Positions 31,712 to 42,429 of a stretch of 64,000 nucleotides of DNA are shown here, in pieces. Positions within the stretch are counted from its first letter, which is position 1, and every line of letters starts with the position of its first letter. The notes under the pieces are model-generated. The model did no database searches. It had not been told where the DNA came from and saw only the letters and a list, made by a program, of their open reading frames with translations. The translations under genes and the position numbers were made by a program. This DNA is from Anthonomus grandis grandis (Eukaryota > Arthropoda > Insecta > Coleoptera > Curculionidae), in NCBI RefSeq assembly GCF_022605725.1, contig NC_065550.1, forward strand, positions 8,494,001 through 8,558,000, written 5' to 3'.

Positions 31712-34097
31712 TATACAGGGTGTCCCGAAATTACATCGCCATATTTTACCAGCCGCATCTTAGTCTAAAAATAAGACAAAAACTTCATATGCAGGAATCT
31801 TGAAAAGTGAATCCTTTTCATGTTACAGTGTGTTTTATTATTCCTATTGCAGATGGTTTTTTGTTAATATTTTCGAAACGCCTAGTCGTTATTTTTCGAA
31901 ATTTTTATCGTATACTACTTTTATTGTCACTAACTGATTTTATAACATTTTATGCTAAAATGTATACGGGGTTGTTTAAAATTAGTGCCATTGGGTCAGC
32001 AAAGATAAAAATGTCATAACTTTTTTTCTGGTTACCTTTTAGTTATTTGGACAGTAAAATTAAAAAGAACCATAATTTTTACATAAAAAAGGTACTCTTG
32101 TCTTATTTCGTTAAAAGCCTCCGGCCTCAAAAAAAAATTATTAAGTTTTAAGTAAATCATGACTTAGCATTGAAAAGGTATCATGTATAAAATAAAAAAT
32201 AGTAGTTCGCAGTGCTTGTTGACAATTTGTTTATTGCTTGAATTTTGTTTGACGTTTTGATTGGCATATTAATTATTTTACATTTACGTTGATAACGTTA
32301 AATAGTTCTTGTGTAAATTAGTTCTTTAAAACTATAAATAGATTTACGAATCAAGAGTTGGGCGATATGCTTTTTGTGTATGGTTTGTGTAATGGCAGCT
32401 CGTTAGCTTTTGCCCGTGAGTATCGCCGAACATTTCCCCTCAGACGAATTCCAGATCATCAAGTTTTTGTCCACCGTAACTTGGAATGTAAAATGGAAGC
32501 TTTCGAAGAGCTCGTGGATAAGACAGGCCACAAGCAAATCACTTGGAAAACGTCTTAAACTATTTCGAAGAAAATCCTGGAACAAGCATCCGAACAGCGT
32601 CACACACACTTCCCTCTCAATAGTAATAATTTAAAAAAATACTGCCGACCTAGGTAATAAAAAAAAAAAGTTTTGATAGGAAGAATGGTTAGAATTTAGG
32701 TCTTACGACCCTATCATTACCAGAGAGTTCAAGAGTTGGTACCAGACGATTTTGTGCTGAGGTTCCAATTTTCTAAATACATATTAATAAACAACCCAAA
32801 CTTAGTCCCTTTTATTTTATGGACTGACGAAGCTACCTTCACTAGAAATGGTTCGTTTAATATTCATAATACGCAAGTTTAGGCAGATGATAATCCAAGA
32901 GCGATACGGCGTACCAACTTTAAGAGGAGGTTTTTAATAAATTTGTGGGTCCGATAGAGTTACTCAACCGTCTTACCCCTGAGAACTATTTAAATATGTT
33001 GGAACATAATCTTGGGCAGCTTTTGGAAGACGTTCCTCTTAACTTACGACAGAATTTAATAGTTCAGCACGACGCACGTAGCGCTCATTTTGGACGTAAT
33101 GTTCGTCAGTGGATGGATATCCATTTTGCTGAAAGTTGGATTGGTCGAGGTGCTTCTATAAATTGGCCTCCTCGATCTTCAGATCTAACTTCAGTAGATT
33201 ACTATTTATGGGGTCATTTAAACGAATTGGTATATACGGTAGAAATTAATACCCGTGAAAAATTAATTCAGAGACTTAATTGGGCGGTTAATGAGATAAG
33301 GGGAAATCCATTTTCTATTTTACGGGCTACTCGCGCAATAAGGTCTAGGGCAAGATTATGTCTCCAACAAAATGGCAACCACTTCGAACATTTGCTATAA
33401 TTTGTTTTCTTTTGTTTGTTTGTTTTGTTTGGTATTTTCAGTTTTTTTCTTAGCTAATAAGTTGATTGTTTTAATATTTCTCAATTATTTACACATTTTT
33501 TATAATTTTGAACAAAAAAAAACAGTTTTTGATCTTAAAATTAAGTATTTGTAACAGTCTTATATCATGTTTATACCTGATGATTTTTAACATACCTTTT
33601 GATTTTATTAAACGTGATCAAAAATACTTTACGAGTGTAGGTTACAAAATATTTATGTCTGATTATTTCAAAAACGGGCGCTCCTATCAAAATAAGACAA
33701 GAGAACCTTTTTTAATTAAAAATATTGATTTTTTTCGATTTTATTACCAAAATGATTAGAAAGTATCTAAAAAAAAAGTTTTAACATTTTTAACCTTGCT
33801 AACCATTAATTTTTATCGACCCTGTATACATTTTAGCATAAAATGTTCATATAATATAACAAAAATAAAATCAGTTAATAACAATAACAATAGTATATGA
33901 CAAAAATTTCGAAAAATAACGACCAGGCGTTTCGAAAATATTCAGAAAAAAACCATCTTCAATAGGAATTATATATAACACCCTAACATGAAAACGATTC
34001 ACTTTTCAAGATTCCTGTATATGAAGTTTTTCTTTTATTTTTAGACAAAGATGCGGCTGGTAAAATATTCCGATGTGATTTCGGGACACCCTGTATA
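31712..34097 (+). mobile_element. mariner-like transposon with ~250 bp terminal inverted repeats
   Basis: The left end TATACAGGGTGTCCCGAAAT mirrors the right end ATTTCGGGACACCCTGTATA. The arms run to about 31965 and from 33815, and share GCCGCATCTTAGTCT-like and CGAAAAATAACGAC blocks. The transposase between is degraded. DUF4817-like NQELGDMLFVYGLCNGSS then AFAREYRRTFPLRRIPDHQV lies at 32348-32480. First-Asp block ILWTDEATFTRNG-like sequence lies near 32810-32850. The best part is 32945-33400: NLRQNLIVQHDARSAHFG, INWPPRSSDLTSVDYYLWGH and NGNHFEHLL. In this copy 41 residues separate the second and third catalytic Asp. HDGAP has become HDARS. Confidence 0.93.
32945..33400 (+). pseudogene. C-terminal half of mariner-like transposase
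   Basis: An open frame of 151 codons covers the catalytic C-terminal half. It includes LTPENYLNMLEHNLGQLLED, the second catalytic Asp in VQHDARSAHF, the third in SVDYYLWGH, and the C-terminal helices ending GNHFEHLL. The N-terminal half upstream (32350-32940) is present but crossed by stops and frameshifts. The change of G-A-P to A-R-S after the second Asp suggests loss of constraint. Confidence 0.85.
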
Positions 34098-34427
34098 TTT
34101 TATATATAGGTTTATATTAGTCTGATACACTGTACTTTTTCAAAATTCCCACAACAAAAAATCACTATTGCGCCATTACCTCCCATAGAGTACGCTCGAT
34201 ACAGTATTGCTATTTTTAACAAAGCATATTAAAACCCCATGAAAAACACTATGGGTGGCACAAGTCAAATAACATAAAAACAGGGTGTGAATATGCCCAA
34301 TTAACTTTTGTCGCATATTGTTTATGGGCGTGTCAGGCAGCTGAAAAATTAGGGGGTAATTACAGTTAAAAAATCATACCTGCAATGCATTATTTGGAGG
34401 GTTGGGATATTGGGATTTTTTTCTTAC

Positions 34428-34617
34428 CTTTGAGTAAAGGCAGGTCGGTAATAAATCCAGTATTATCGTCGATACCGGCTTGGGCATCCTCTACAGCTTG
34501 CCCTAAAGCTTGGTGAAGTGACAACGGGTCATCGTGTCTCTGAGGAATTCCTCCATAGTCTGACCGTCCACCTCCAGTTGTACTATAAGGAAAGCTTGCT
34601 CCATGGCTCAGCTGGCT
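34428..34617 (-). CDS. TfAP-2: transcription factor AP-2, exon between activation and DNA-binding parts
   Basis: This exon of 190 bases starts after the acceptor CTATTAG in phase 0 and ends at AAAG|GTAAG in phase 1. It encodes SQLSHGASFPYSTTGGGRSD, YGGIPQRHDDPLSLHQALGQ and AVEDAQAGIDDNTGFITDLP, then LLKG. It matches the family's HQLSGLDPRRDY..RHEDLL region, including the acidic stretch before the KKGPVSL block. It joins the 41.8 kb exon upstream (HSHV) and the 19.3 kb exon downstream without a frame break. A palindromic repeat lies 65 bases upstream of its acceptor. Confidence 0.94.
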
Positions 34618-34681
34618 CTAATAGATAATTAGTTATGTTAAAGATAAAAATATACTTCAAATGATTCACATTATTCAAATG

Positions 34682-34880
34682 ACGAGACAGTTTTACCTTT
34701 AACAAAAACTCTTTATTTTTAATCTCGATACGTGTTTCGTTAACGATGTTAGCATCTTCGGGATAAGAAAACTGTTTTAAAGAGAGTTTTAATCTTCTCC
34801 CAAAGATGCTAACATCGTTAGCGAAACACGTGTCGAGATTAAAAATAAAGAGTTTTGGTTAGTGGTAAAACTATCTCGTA
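34682..34880. repeat. near-perfect palindrome, Penelope-type terminal motifs head to head
   Basis: Two arms of about 78 bases (34683-34760 and 34803-34880) are inverted complements with few differences. Each arm contains CTCTTTATTTTTAATCTCG, an ACACGTGTTTCG-like block and GATGTTAGCATCTT. Read outward, each has the order of a hammerhead core: (C)CGAAGA-type, a 6-pair stem GCTAAC/GTTAGC with a 3-base loop, GAAA, a CACGTG stem, and then sequence complementary to the 5' flank. Such cores are known from Penelope-like retroelement ends. The core bases are imperfect, so activity is doubtful. It lies in a TfAP-2 intron close to a splice acceptor. Confidence 0.8.
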
Positions 34881-36378
34881 ATTTGAGCATCACACCAAAG
34901 GTTCCAACCATAGGACAATTCACATTATGTAAAAGTTATTTTACCAACTAAAAAATGCACATTCATAACAAAATAAATGTATTATTTTTACGTCTAAATT
35001 TTTAACCTTCAACTAAAAATATCGCCTCAAGGACAAAAATGCATTAAATCTTTTTAGCCTATTTTAAATCATGACATTATTAACGTAGGTGTATATCTAA
35101 CGACATGACAAAAAATGTCTTTATCGCAGCCAGTTCCGGGACTGGCACGTTTTGCTTCGGAGACTGCGGAGAGTTTCCAGGTAATCCGGATATCCGAAAT
35201 TCTTGCGATAGTGAAACTATGCCAAGACATCGTGAAGAATGCTTGGGAGAGTCCGTCCGTTTAAGAAAAGTTTTAGGGTTATTTATAGGGTATCGGTTTG
35301 TATATAAAAATATACTAGTTTTTTATACAATAAACGATTACTTTTGAGCCTGCCTGCCATACAATTCTTGTATATCAGTATTCACCCTATTTTAAAGTTA
35401 GTTTTTAGGTTATTTTACATAATGAACTCTATTTGTTTTAAGCAAGAATGCAGTAAATTTAACGTAAAAGAAAATTTTTGCTTTCCACATAAGAAACAAG
35501 TTATTTTATAATGTTAAAGAAACCTTTTTGAAAGAGGGAAAATAACAATAAAATATTAAAATGTAGAGTTAGTTGTACATTAAAGTCAATAAGTCTCTTG
35601 ATTGTCATTACTTTATTCTTGGAATAATGCTCGATAGTTTAATTTATGTTTGTTTCTGTGAAGTTATTTTTTGGTGGTTTCTAGACAAAGTTACACCCAA
35701 ATATTCGAGAACAAGATCTACGTCTAAAAGGTGATTGCTAACTTATTTTAAGCACTCGTGAAGAGCACATATAAAACAAAACACGATCAAAAATATTTTT
35801 CTATGGTCATAGCTCATCTATTTCAAAATTGAAAATAATATGTTTTTTTGACGCTATAATAATTTCCAAAAATAGCAAGTGTGAAAGCAATTAATATGTG
35901 GTGTGGTTGTGTGTGTTGTTTTTTACTTAGAAAGCAAAGAAGTTATCATGTTGCTTTTATCCTGTGCAACCCGGTATATACGTAGATGTTTTTTTGTGAC
36001 TTATATTTACGTTAGTTTAACAACAATTTGAAAATCAATCTTTGTCGTACTTAATAAGTCTGTAATTTATTTATTAAATTTCCTTTATTTTGTTAAATTT
36101 CCAATCACTAACACTTTTTATACAGCATTATCTACCTGCAGTAGCTAATAAGCTATCTACAGTACTGTAACTCGAAGAAATAGTCAATTTTTTTTCAAGA
36201 ATACTAAGTTAAGAGTCTCAATAATATTGTAATATAAGATCAAAGAATAACACGTGTTTCTCCTACACTAGGCATCAGATCTGCTGTAAGAAAGAAACAG
36301 AAATAATAAGCTTTACGAACATTTATTATTTATTAATTAAACCTAATTTACACTTTTTAACTGGCGAAATACCTGGAA
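34881..36378. other. TfAP-2 intron, no feature seen
   Basis: No transposon termini or domains were recognised. A short plus-strand frame (35105-35347) begins with cysteine- and glycine-containing sequence but has no family resemblance I can name. Confidence 0.6.
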
Positions 36379-36705
36379 TACAGGGTGTTTCAGAACTATG
36401 GGATCAAACTTCTAGGGGTTGTTCAGTGCAATAGTAGAATCCATTTGAGTATAGGAACCCATGTCCGGAAATGTGTCACTACGCCACTACGGCCCTAAGA
36501 CGAGTTTAAATTTAGAAAAAATATTAATTACCCAAATAGGATCTGATGCATTTATTTTTACCTTTTGTATATGATACCATCACAACAATTGTTCAAAATG
36601 TCTTCCTCCAACCTCAATACACCGATTTAAACGCCGCACATGATTTCGGCGGACTACACTAAAAATTTGATCCTCGTTTTGAATTATTTCAAATGCTGCT
36701 GTTAT

Positions 36706-38240
36706 TCATCCAATTAAGTCTAGCTCTGATTCTACTGGAGTTTCGTAGACTAAAGACTTTACATGTCCCCACAAGAAAAAATCGAGCGACAATAAATCGG
36801 TTGACCAAGGAGGCCAAGAAACTGCTCCACCTCTGGTAATCCAACGGTGCTGAGCCAAATACTCGCGTACTTGTACAGCAAAGTGAGCCGGCGCTCCATC
36901 ATGCTGAAACCACATTTGCTGTCTAACGTTTAGTGGAACATTTTCAAAGAGTTCTGGGAGAACTTCCTCCAAGAAACGCAGGTCCTGTTAACCATTCCGG
37001 TAGAAGGTATGGCCCAATTAAATAATCATCAACAATGCCTGCCCATATGTTGACAGACCAACGATTCTGATGTTTTCTTGGAAAAATTGCATAAGGATTG
37101 AATGAATCGAATTGTCGAAACAGTGGGCTGCCGAGGCAGTTGTGCATATATGTAGGTCTCCTGATGGACCCGCCATACCCCACCGGGGTTTACCAGAGCC
37201 CAACGATCTTAGAGAAACCGATAAGGCTCCCTGGTCTGAAGGACTTAAAGTCACTCGGTACACTGAAAGTGTTACCCAAGTATTTGAACCTGGCGCGCGT
37301 GAGTGCTGGGCATCTCCGACTACATGGTCAACGGTTTCATCCTTCTCACAGCACCATCGGTATTCCGGGTTGTCCGCAATTCTGATAGTATGGAGGTGGC
37401 TTCTTAAGTGCCAGTGACCGGTTAAAAAGACCTGTCACTAGCCGAATTTCGCGTCTTTTTAGGCGTAGTAGATTTTTGGTGAGACAGGCAGAGGGCCCAC
37501 CTATGTGCGCTTTGGCCTGTCTCATACCAGGGGAGTCAGTCCATCTTCGGTGGGTCCACTTGTCTACTAACTATGGGTTCCGGCCCCATCGGCACATTCG
37601 CGGATCCCAGTCTAGCAAGAGAGTCCGCTTCCTTATTACCTACATGGCCAGGTATCCAGACGAGCTGGACCCTGCAGCATAAGGATTTTCTTCGTCCCAA
37701 ACATGGATATTCCTACTATTAAAAATACCGCAACACGGTAACACAAAAAAATCTCAACTCGGTCCACAAAACATATGGTAAAAAATTTGGTGGTGCAATG
37801 ATGTGATCCAGAAGCCATCGACAAAACTGAACTTTAGGATGATAATCGGCTGCAGTCATACCTTGAACTTTCTGGAAGTGGTAAGGATGGAGTTGTTGCT
37901 CGTGTAGTACCCGCCAGACAGAAGCGTTACTCGTATTCATATTCTTAGCAACGTCACGTGTGCTATTTGATGGTTCATCGGCAACTCGCTGAAGCACCTC
38001 TTCTTCAAATTCGACCGTCCTTACGGTCCGAGCAACACCAGTATCATGCATCTTGGTCTTAAACATGCCTGTCTCAGCGAGCCGCCGATGAACCGCAATA
38101 AACTTTTTGTATCCAGGATGCTGTCGTTCGGGATAACGTTCATGATACAACCGCGATGCTGCTCGTGCATTGCAGTTTGTTGCTCCGTATGCCAAATGCA
38201 TATCCGCCAATTCTTGATTAGTAAAGTTTTCCATTAGCAA
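36706..38240 (-). pseudogene. mariner-like transposase interrupted by a LINE insertion
   Basis: The coding region is continuous from MENFTNQEL at 38240 to VLWTE at about 37760, where the first catalytic block is damaged by a frameshift (expected WTDES). It reads on to the NPYA codons at about 37680. The LINE insertion separates these from the continuation NPYAIFPRKHQNR at about 37100. A second break near 36975 (LTG/FLEE) leads to the second Asp (QHDGAPAHF) and third Asp (SLDFFLWG), 38 residues apart. The C-terminus after VYETPVESELDLI is frameshifted (IQNEDQIFSVVRRNHVRRL-like). Confidence 0.88.
37100..37676 (-). mobile_element. LINE 3' fragment (RNase H type) nested in the mariner, 11 bp target duplication
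   Basis: GCATAAGGATT occurs at both edges (37089-37099 and 37677-37687), an 11 bp target duplication, so the inserted piece is exactly 577 bases. In minus orientation it encodes the end of an RNase H domain (WIPGHVGNKEADSLARL) and a cysteine/histidine motif (C.WCCEKDETVDHVVG) typical of R1/I-like LINE C-termini. The related piece at 63.2-64 kb shares blocks such as ATTTGAACCT, GTGCGCGTGAG-like sequence and GTGAGACAGGCAGAGGGCC. The element is strongly 5' truncated. Confidence 0.92.
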
Positions 38241-38589
38241 TAAATGTTTAAAAATTGTAAGCTATAAACTTTTTAAACATGACATTAAGAATTGACATTG
38301 ATAAGCGTTGATTTTAAACAATTATTGTTATGGTATCATGTACAAAAGGTGAAAATAAATGCAGTAGATCCTATTTAGGTAATTAATGTTTTTTATAAAT
38401 TTTACCGCGTCTTAAGGCCGTAGTGGCGTAGTAAAGCATTTCCGGACATGGGTTCCTATACTCAAATGGATTCTTCTGTTGCACTGAACAACCCCCAGAA
38501 GTTTGATCCCATAGTTCTGAAACACCCTGTATACTTGAGTCCTGTAAAGACTATTTACAGTAGTGCAGTTTTTATAAATGAAGTGAACA

Positions 38590-39480
38590 GTAGATGACAA
38601 ACTTTTCTTCTTTTGTCTTCTTCTTAGCTCGAATTTATCCACTACTGGATGTAGGCCTCTTTCAAATCACACCACGCTCTTCTATCACTAACAGTCCGGA
38701 TCGACTTCCTTCCTGCAACATGTTGTATATTGTCTCGTCATCGTCTCTGGCGTCTATCGATACGCCGTTTGGTCTCTCTTGGGCGCCAAATCCTATGTGC
38801 CTATCTTTGGTGATCCTGTCTTGCTATACGTTCTCTGCATTTCAGTTGTGCCACAAGCCTTAGTACATCCGTCACTTTAGTTCTTCTGCGAATTTTTCCG
38901 TTTTGAACTTTATCCCTTAAAGTGCTTATCATAGCTCAATAATTATAGCTGCCCAGGAGAGGCCTATTCTTCTTGTGATTTGAGTAGATTATTTTTCTTT
39001 GTCAAGTTGAATTTTGTGGCTTAAGTAAATAATATATTCTGAGACAACTTTTAGGGATTGGTCGTTAACAGTTACCTGGATGTCTTATATACTTATAATC
39101 TTTATTTTGTTTAGGTTTATTTTAAGTTCAATTTGTAGCAATGTTCGATGAAGTTCCTGAAGCATCTTGTTAAGCTCTTCGCCTGCGTTGGCAATGACCG
39201 CAATATCATCGGCAAATCGTCAGTGGTTTACACGCACCCCATCAATATAAGCCCGTATTCTTGTCAGTCAAGCTTTTTGAAGACACCCTCTTAGGCAAGG
39301 GTAAAAATTGTTGGTGAGATGGTGTCTCTAATGATTAGAGACAAGAGTAAGACTATAAAAGTCCTCCAATGAATTAAAGGTAAAAACATCATTGATATAC
39401 ATATTTGAATTGGGTATTTCTACATTTGGTTAAAACTTTCCTTGAGGTCGAGTATTGCTTCGTGTATTATTTTATTTTAT
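38590..39480 (-). mobile_element. RTE-like LINE fragment, minus strand
   Basis: The minus strand carries RT blocks in broken frames. These are RDTISPTIFTLA (the family's GDTISPKLFTL), then RFADDIAVIANAGEELNKML with an intact FADD box (about 39220-39160). QIELKINLNKIKII and VTVNDQSLKVVSEYIIYLSH (about 39130-39020) are the post-catalytic region with its hydrophobic YLG-type sheet. The C-terminus is traced to an IQQWI-like end at about 38620. Upstream, DLKESFNQM at about 39450 could be the A domain. The nearest relatives from memory are endonuclease-RT elements common in insects. Confidence 0.75.
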
Positions 39481-39858
39481 TTTCGTAAGGTGACAAATTA
39501 ATAAAGATGACTTTAAGAAAGATGGACGATTTCTTTCAAATGCTCCATCGCATACCTTAAATTGGTGATTCAGACAGAAGGATTTAAAAAAATATATACA
39601 TAATGATCAATTTAATTTGATGAAACACTGAAAAATATCGACGATATCTTAAAAAAAAATTATAAATGTTAGTTATATGACGTTCGGATATCAAAATAAA
39701 ATGTCCCAAGTAACCGATTGTATTCTTATCTATTCTATTATACAGCGCAATCAAAGACAGATCTAGAACTGCCGCAGAGCCTCGCAACAATGTATTAATC
39801 AGAACTGTTTTTATCAATTTTTGGCTAAAAGCGTTGATAAACTGGTATGGATTTCCGA

Positions 39859-41500
39859 TATAAAGGGTGATCCCGATCTTAACCAAGAAATTTTAACCAC
39901 GTTTTCTACGTTAAAAAATAAGCCCTAGTTTGTCATATAAACATATGTCGAGAAATGATTCCTCTCCGAGATGTAGGCTGTTAAAACTATTTTATTAAAC
40001 AAAAAAGTTATTCATTTATAACTTTTACACTGCTTGAAATATTTCTATGAATTTGGGACATAGGTTTTAAGACTCAAGAAGCACTTTTTGGATAATTTTT
40101 TTAGTTCTATCTGTGGCGTTTGTACTGCACTAAAACTGAATATTTTAGGCAAAAAAATTACACGCCTCTAGTTTTGCCAAAAATACAAATTACTCTTCAA
40201 TTCCTCATTTAATTTGCAGCAAATTCGGTCTTTTGACTTTTTTACATACGAGGCACCGTTTCCGAGTAAAAAGATAAAACATATTGCCATGCATGAAGAA
40301 ATCGCTAAAAGCTGATATAGCAATAAAAAGCTTACGACTGTTTTGTACCAATTTTCTAATATTAGACAAATTCAACATTCACACACACACAACTGCTATT
40401 TCTAGGGTAAAATAATTTAATTAAGAAACGGAAATGACAGTTTTGGTTTCCAATTTCACCCTTTAATATATTATTAAGCATAGTCATAAAAAACTGTTAT
40501 TTCATTATTGTGTAAACCAAAGTGTGCCATGGGGAAAACTGTTGTCAGCATGTAGTGTTACTAATATTTGAAGTTTGTCAGAAATTTGTCACAGTGACAA
40601 GTAAGCGCGTGGTGATTAAACTTAATTTTCATTAGTTTCTCTTTAACAACTAAATGTCTTTTTATGTTACGAGTCAGGAACAAGTCGATATCCATTTCAG
40701 TTATGGAGTGGTAAATGAAAACTAGGCGGAAACAGGTAGAGAGTACAGAAGAAGATTTCCGGGAAAACACCATCCGCATTCCTCAGTGTTTGTCAACATG
40801 CACCAACTATTAAGAAGTAATGTACTAGACCTGATGAATGGCGAAATACTGTTAATATTTAGCCAGAAAGAAATAATAATAACATTCTTTGATAATTTAA
40901 TAGGAATTTAAAAACAAGCAGCACACTTCGTTCTTGTAAGTCAAAAATCTTTGAGTTTGAAAAAAGGACAATCGATATGCTTAAGGTGATAAACAGCAAA
41001 GGTTATTTTTTTCTAATGGATTCTTTGTTCAACTGAGCAGAATGGAGAGTTTTTAAATACCATATTATGATCGTGATGAATTGTGTTTTATTTGCTGGGG
41101 TCTGATAAACCTTTATAACCAGCATGAGGAGAATGAGAAATAATTACGAATTTTATTTGATGGAGAATTTGGCCCACGAAAATACACATGTCATTCGGCC
41201 AATAAATTTCCAAGTAGACCCTAGTTCTTACCAGAACGAGTTAATGATGAATTCTTTTTACAATTTGTAATGGTAGAGCATGCCAATATGTGGGAAAATA
41301 TATCCCTTTTTCATAAAAATCTTAGCAGCTGGTTAGATAAAAATTTTCCAGAAAGATGAATCGTAATGGGCTAGTCAGTTGGCTTCCACGAAGCCCCGAT
41401 ATTACCCCTTTAGACTTTTTCAGATTGGAGTTTTTGAAGGAAATCGTATATGCGACTCCGCTGAACTCAACTTTCTTGGCTCTGGAACACCCCGTATTTA
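39859..41500 (+). mobile_element. degraded mariner-like transposon
   Basis: The left terminus is TATAAAGGGTGATCCCGA. The right terminus, read inverted, is ATACGGGGTGTTCC, a recognisable variant. DUF4817-like coding at about 40655-40850 reads SQEQVDIHFSYGVVNEN, then YRRRFPGKHHPHSSVFVNMH, with stops. The C-terminal half at 41280-41480 reads LSSWLDKNFPERWIGRN-like sequence, then GLVSWLPRSPDITPLDFF and LKEIVYATPLNS. Coding runs directly into the right terminus, so the C-terminal end and most of the right arm are deleted. The open frame on the minus strand at 40779-40561 is a shadow of the N-terminus. Confidence 0.7.
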
Positions 41501-41753
41501 TGCGAATTTTAGCAATAGAATACTCGAATTATCTAAAAACGTAATTTAAAATTTTATAATAAAGTAATTTCTTTATATGGTGTGAACGTTAAACGGCTTT
41601 TTAAGGCCTAATGATGTTCTAGCCATAGCAAAACAGGTGTAGTTATTTATTATATGCATTATATGAGGTAAAAAGAACCCAGTATATTTACCAAATTTTG
41701 AAACAAGTTTTTATTTAATCACTAAAAATATTTTAAGTAATATTTCTACTTAC

Positions 41754-42077
41754 GACATGGGAATGATTTGGATCACCTTCCCGCCTTAACCCCAGTTGAT
41801 TATAATGGTGCAACCCAGATAGACCCCCATAAGGATCTGCCAAATATTCGAGGTGTTGCTGAGGAGGCGGACTAGGGGCGGCATGGTGAAAGGGCGGTGG
41901 AAAATAGGGTGGCTGGAAGTCGGGTTGAGGTAGCTGGTGCTGCATAGCAGCAGCGGCGGCTGCGTGGTGAAGACTTCCGGCCGCACCTCGACCGCCCGCC
42001 CCCGACGCCCCTGCTCCGTACCCTGCTGGTGAGCCACCGCTAAGTGCTAGAGAACTGTGGCCGCTCGTTAGACGCTC
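41754..42077 (-). CDS. TfAP-2: transcription factor AP-2, proline-rich transactivation exon
   Basis: This exon encodes 108 residues in phase 0 on both sides, between the acceptor ACCTATTTTAG and the donor GTC|GTAAGT. It starts ERLTSGHSSLALSGG, has a Gly/Ala-rich run, then LPQPDFQPPYFPPPFHH, the family's activation motif (DFQPPYFPPPYQ in vertebrates), followed by LEYLADPYGGLSGLHHYNQL and LGLRREGDPNHSHV. Here the final Tyr of PPPY is Phe. GC content and CpG density are clearly higher than in the flanking introns. The upstream coding exon, expected to supply a short N-terminus in phase 0, was not identified with confidence. A candidate lies at 48.4 kb. Confidence 0.94.
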
Positions 42078-42429
42078 CTAAAATAGGTAAAATAAAATGA
42101 GCATGAAAATAAAGCACACAATTTGAACAAGAATTGGATTCCCCAATAGCAAAATGAGTTTTAACCCCTGCAAATGCATCTCAACATTAAGAAATAATTG
42201 TTTACCAGGTTATATTAGAATCTGGTAAAATAGCCCTTGAATTTAAAACATCAGTAGTAGCATCCATTTATTAATCAGGATCCAAAACATTCATTAAAAA
42301 TTAGAGGTCTTTTAAGTAATTTTGCGAAAATTTAATATATAGATATCGAATTCGGGATATGGCTTTGCACTTGTTTATAAGCTATTCATCAGGGCGGCTT
42401 TAAATGGTTAAGCTCAATAATATCATATA
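42078..42429. other. TfAP-2 upstream intron, no feature seen
   Basis: No domain, repeat or terminus was recognised in this AT-rich stretch above the transactivation exon. Confidence 0.55.

Larger units (their letters stand above)
36379..38532 (-). mobile_element. mariner-like transposon with ~200 bp TIRs, split by a LINE
   Basis: The left end is TACAGGGTGTTTCAGAACT and the right end its complement AGTTCTGAAACACCCTGTA. The arms extend to about 36590 and from 38330. The transposase runs on the minus strand. Bases 38240-37719 give an unbroken N-terminus: MENFTNQELADMHLAYGA, then RLYHERYPERQHPGYKKF and HRRLAETGMFKTKM (DUF4817-like). VLQRVADEPSNSTRDVAKNM then VWRVLHEQQLHPYHF is the second HTH. 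The catalytic part resumes below the LINE insertion: FNPYAIFPRKHQNRWSVNIW, GIVDDYLIGPYLLPEW, MWFQHDGAPAHF and WPPWSTDLLSLDFFLWGH. After removing the nested LINE the element is about 1.57 kb and carries few other lesions, so it is one of the better preserved copies. Confidence 0.94.

Noticed and set aside
37112..37417. Plus-strand frames over the nested LINE
   Set aside because: The minus strand carries the RNase H and cysteine motifs. The plus-strand frames are open only because this fragment is GC-richer.
40561..40779. Minus-strand 72-codon frame
   Set aside because: The opposite strand encodes recognisable DUF4817-like mariner sequence (HFSYGVVNEN, YRRRFPGKHHPH), so this is its shadow.
41786..42037. 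Second minus-strand frame over the AP-2 activation exon
   Set aside because: Only the other frame contains PPYFPPPF and joins neighbouring exons in phase. This one is a shadow kept open by GC-rich composition.
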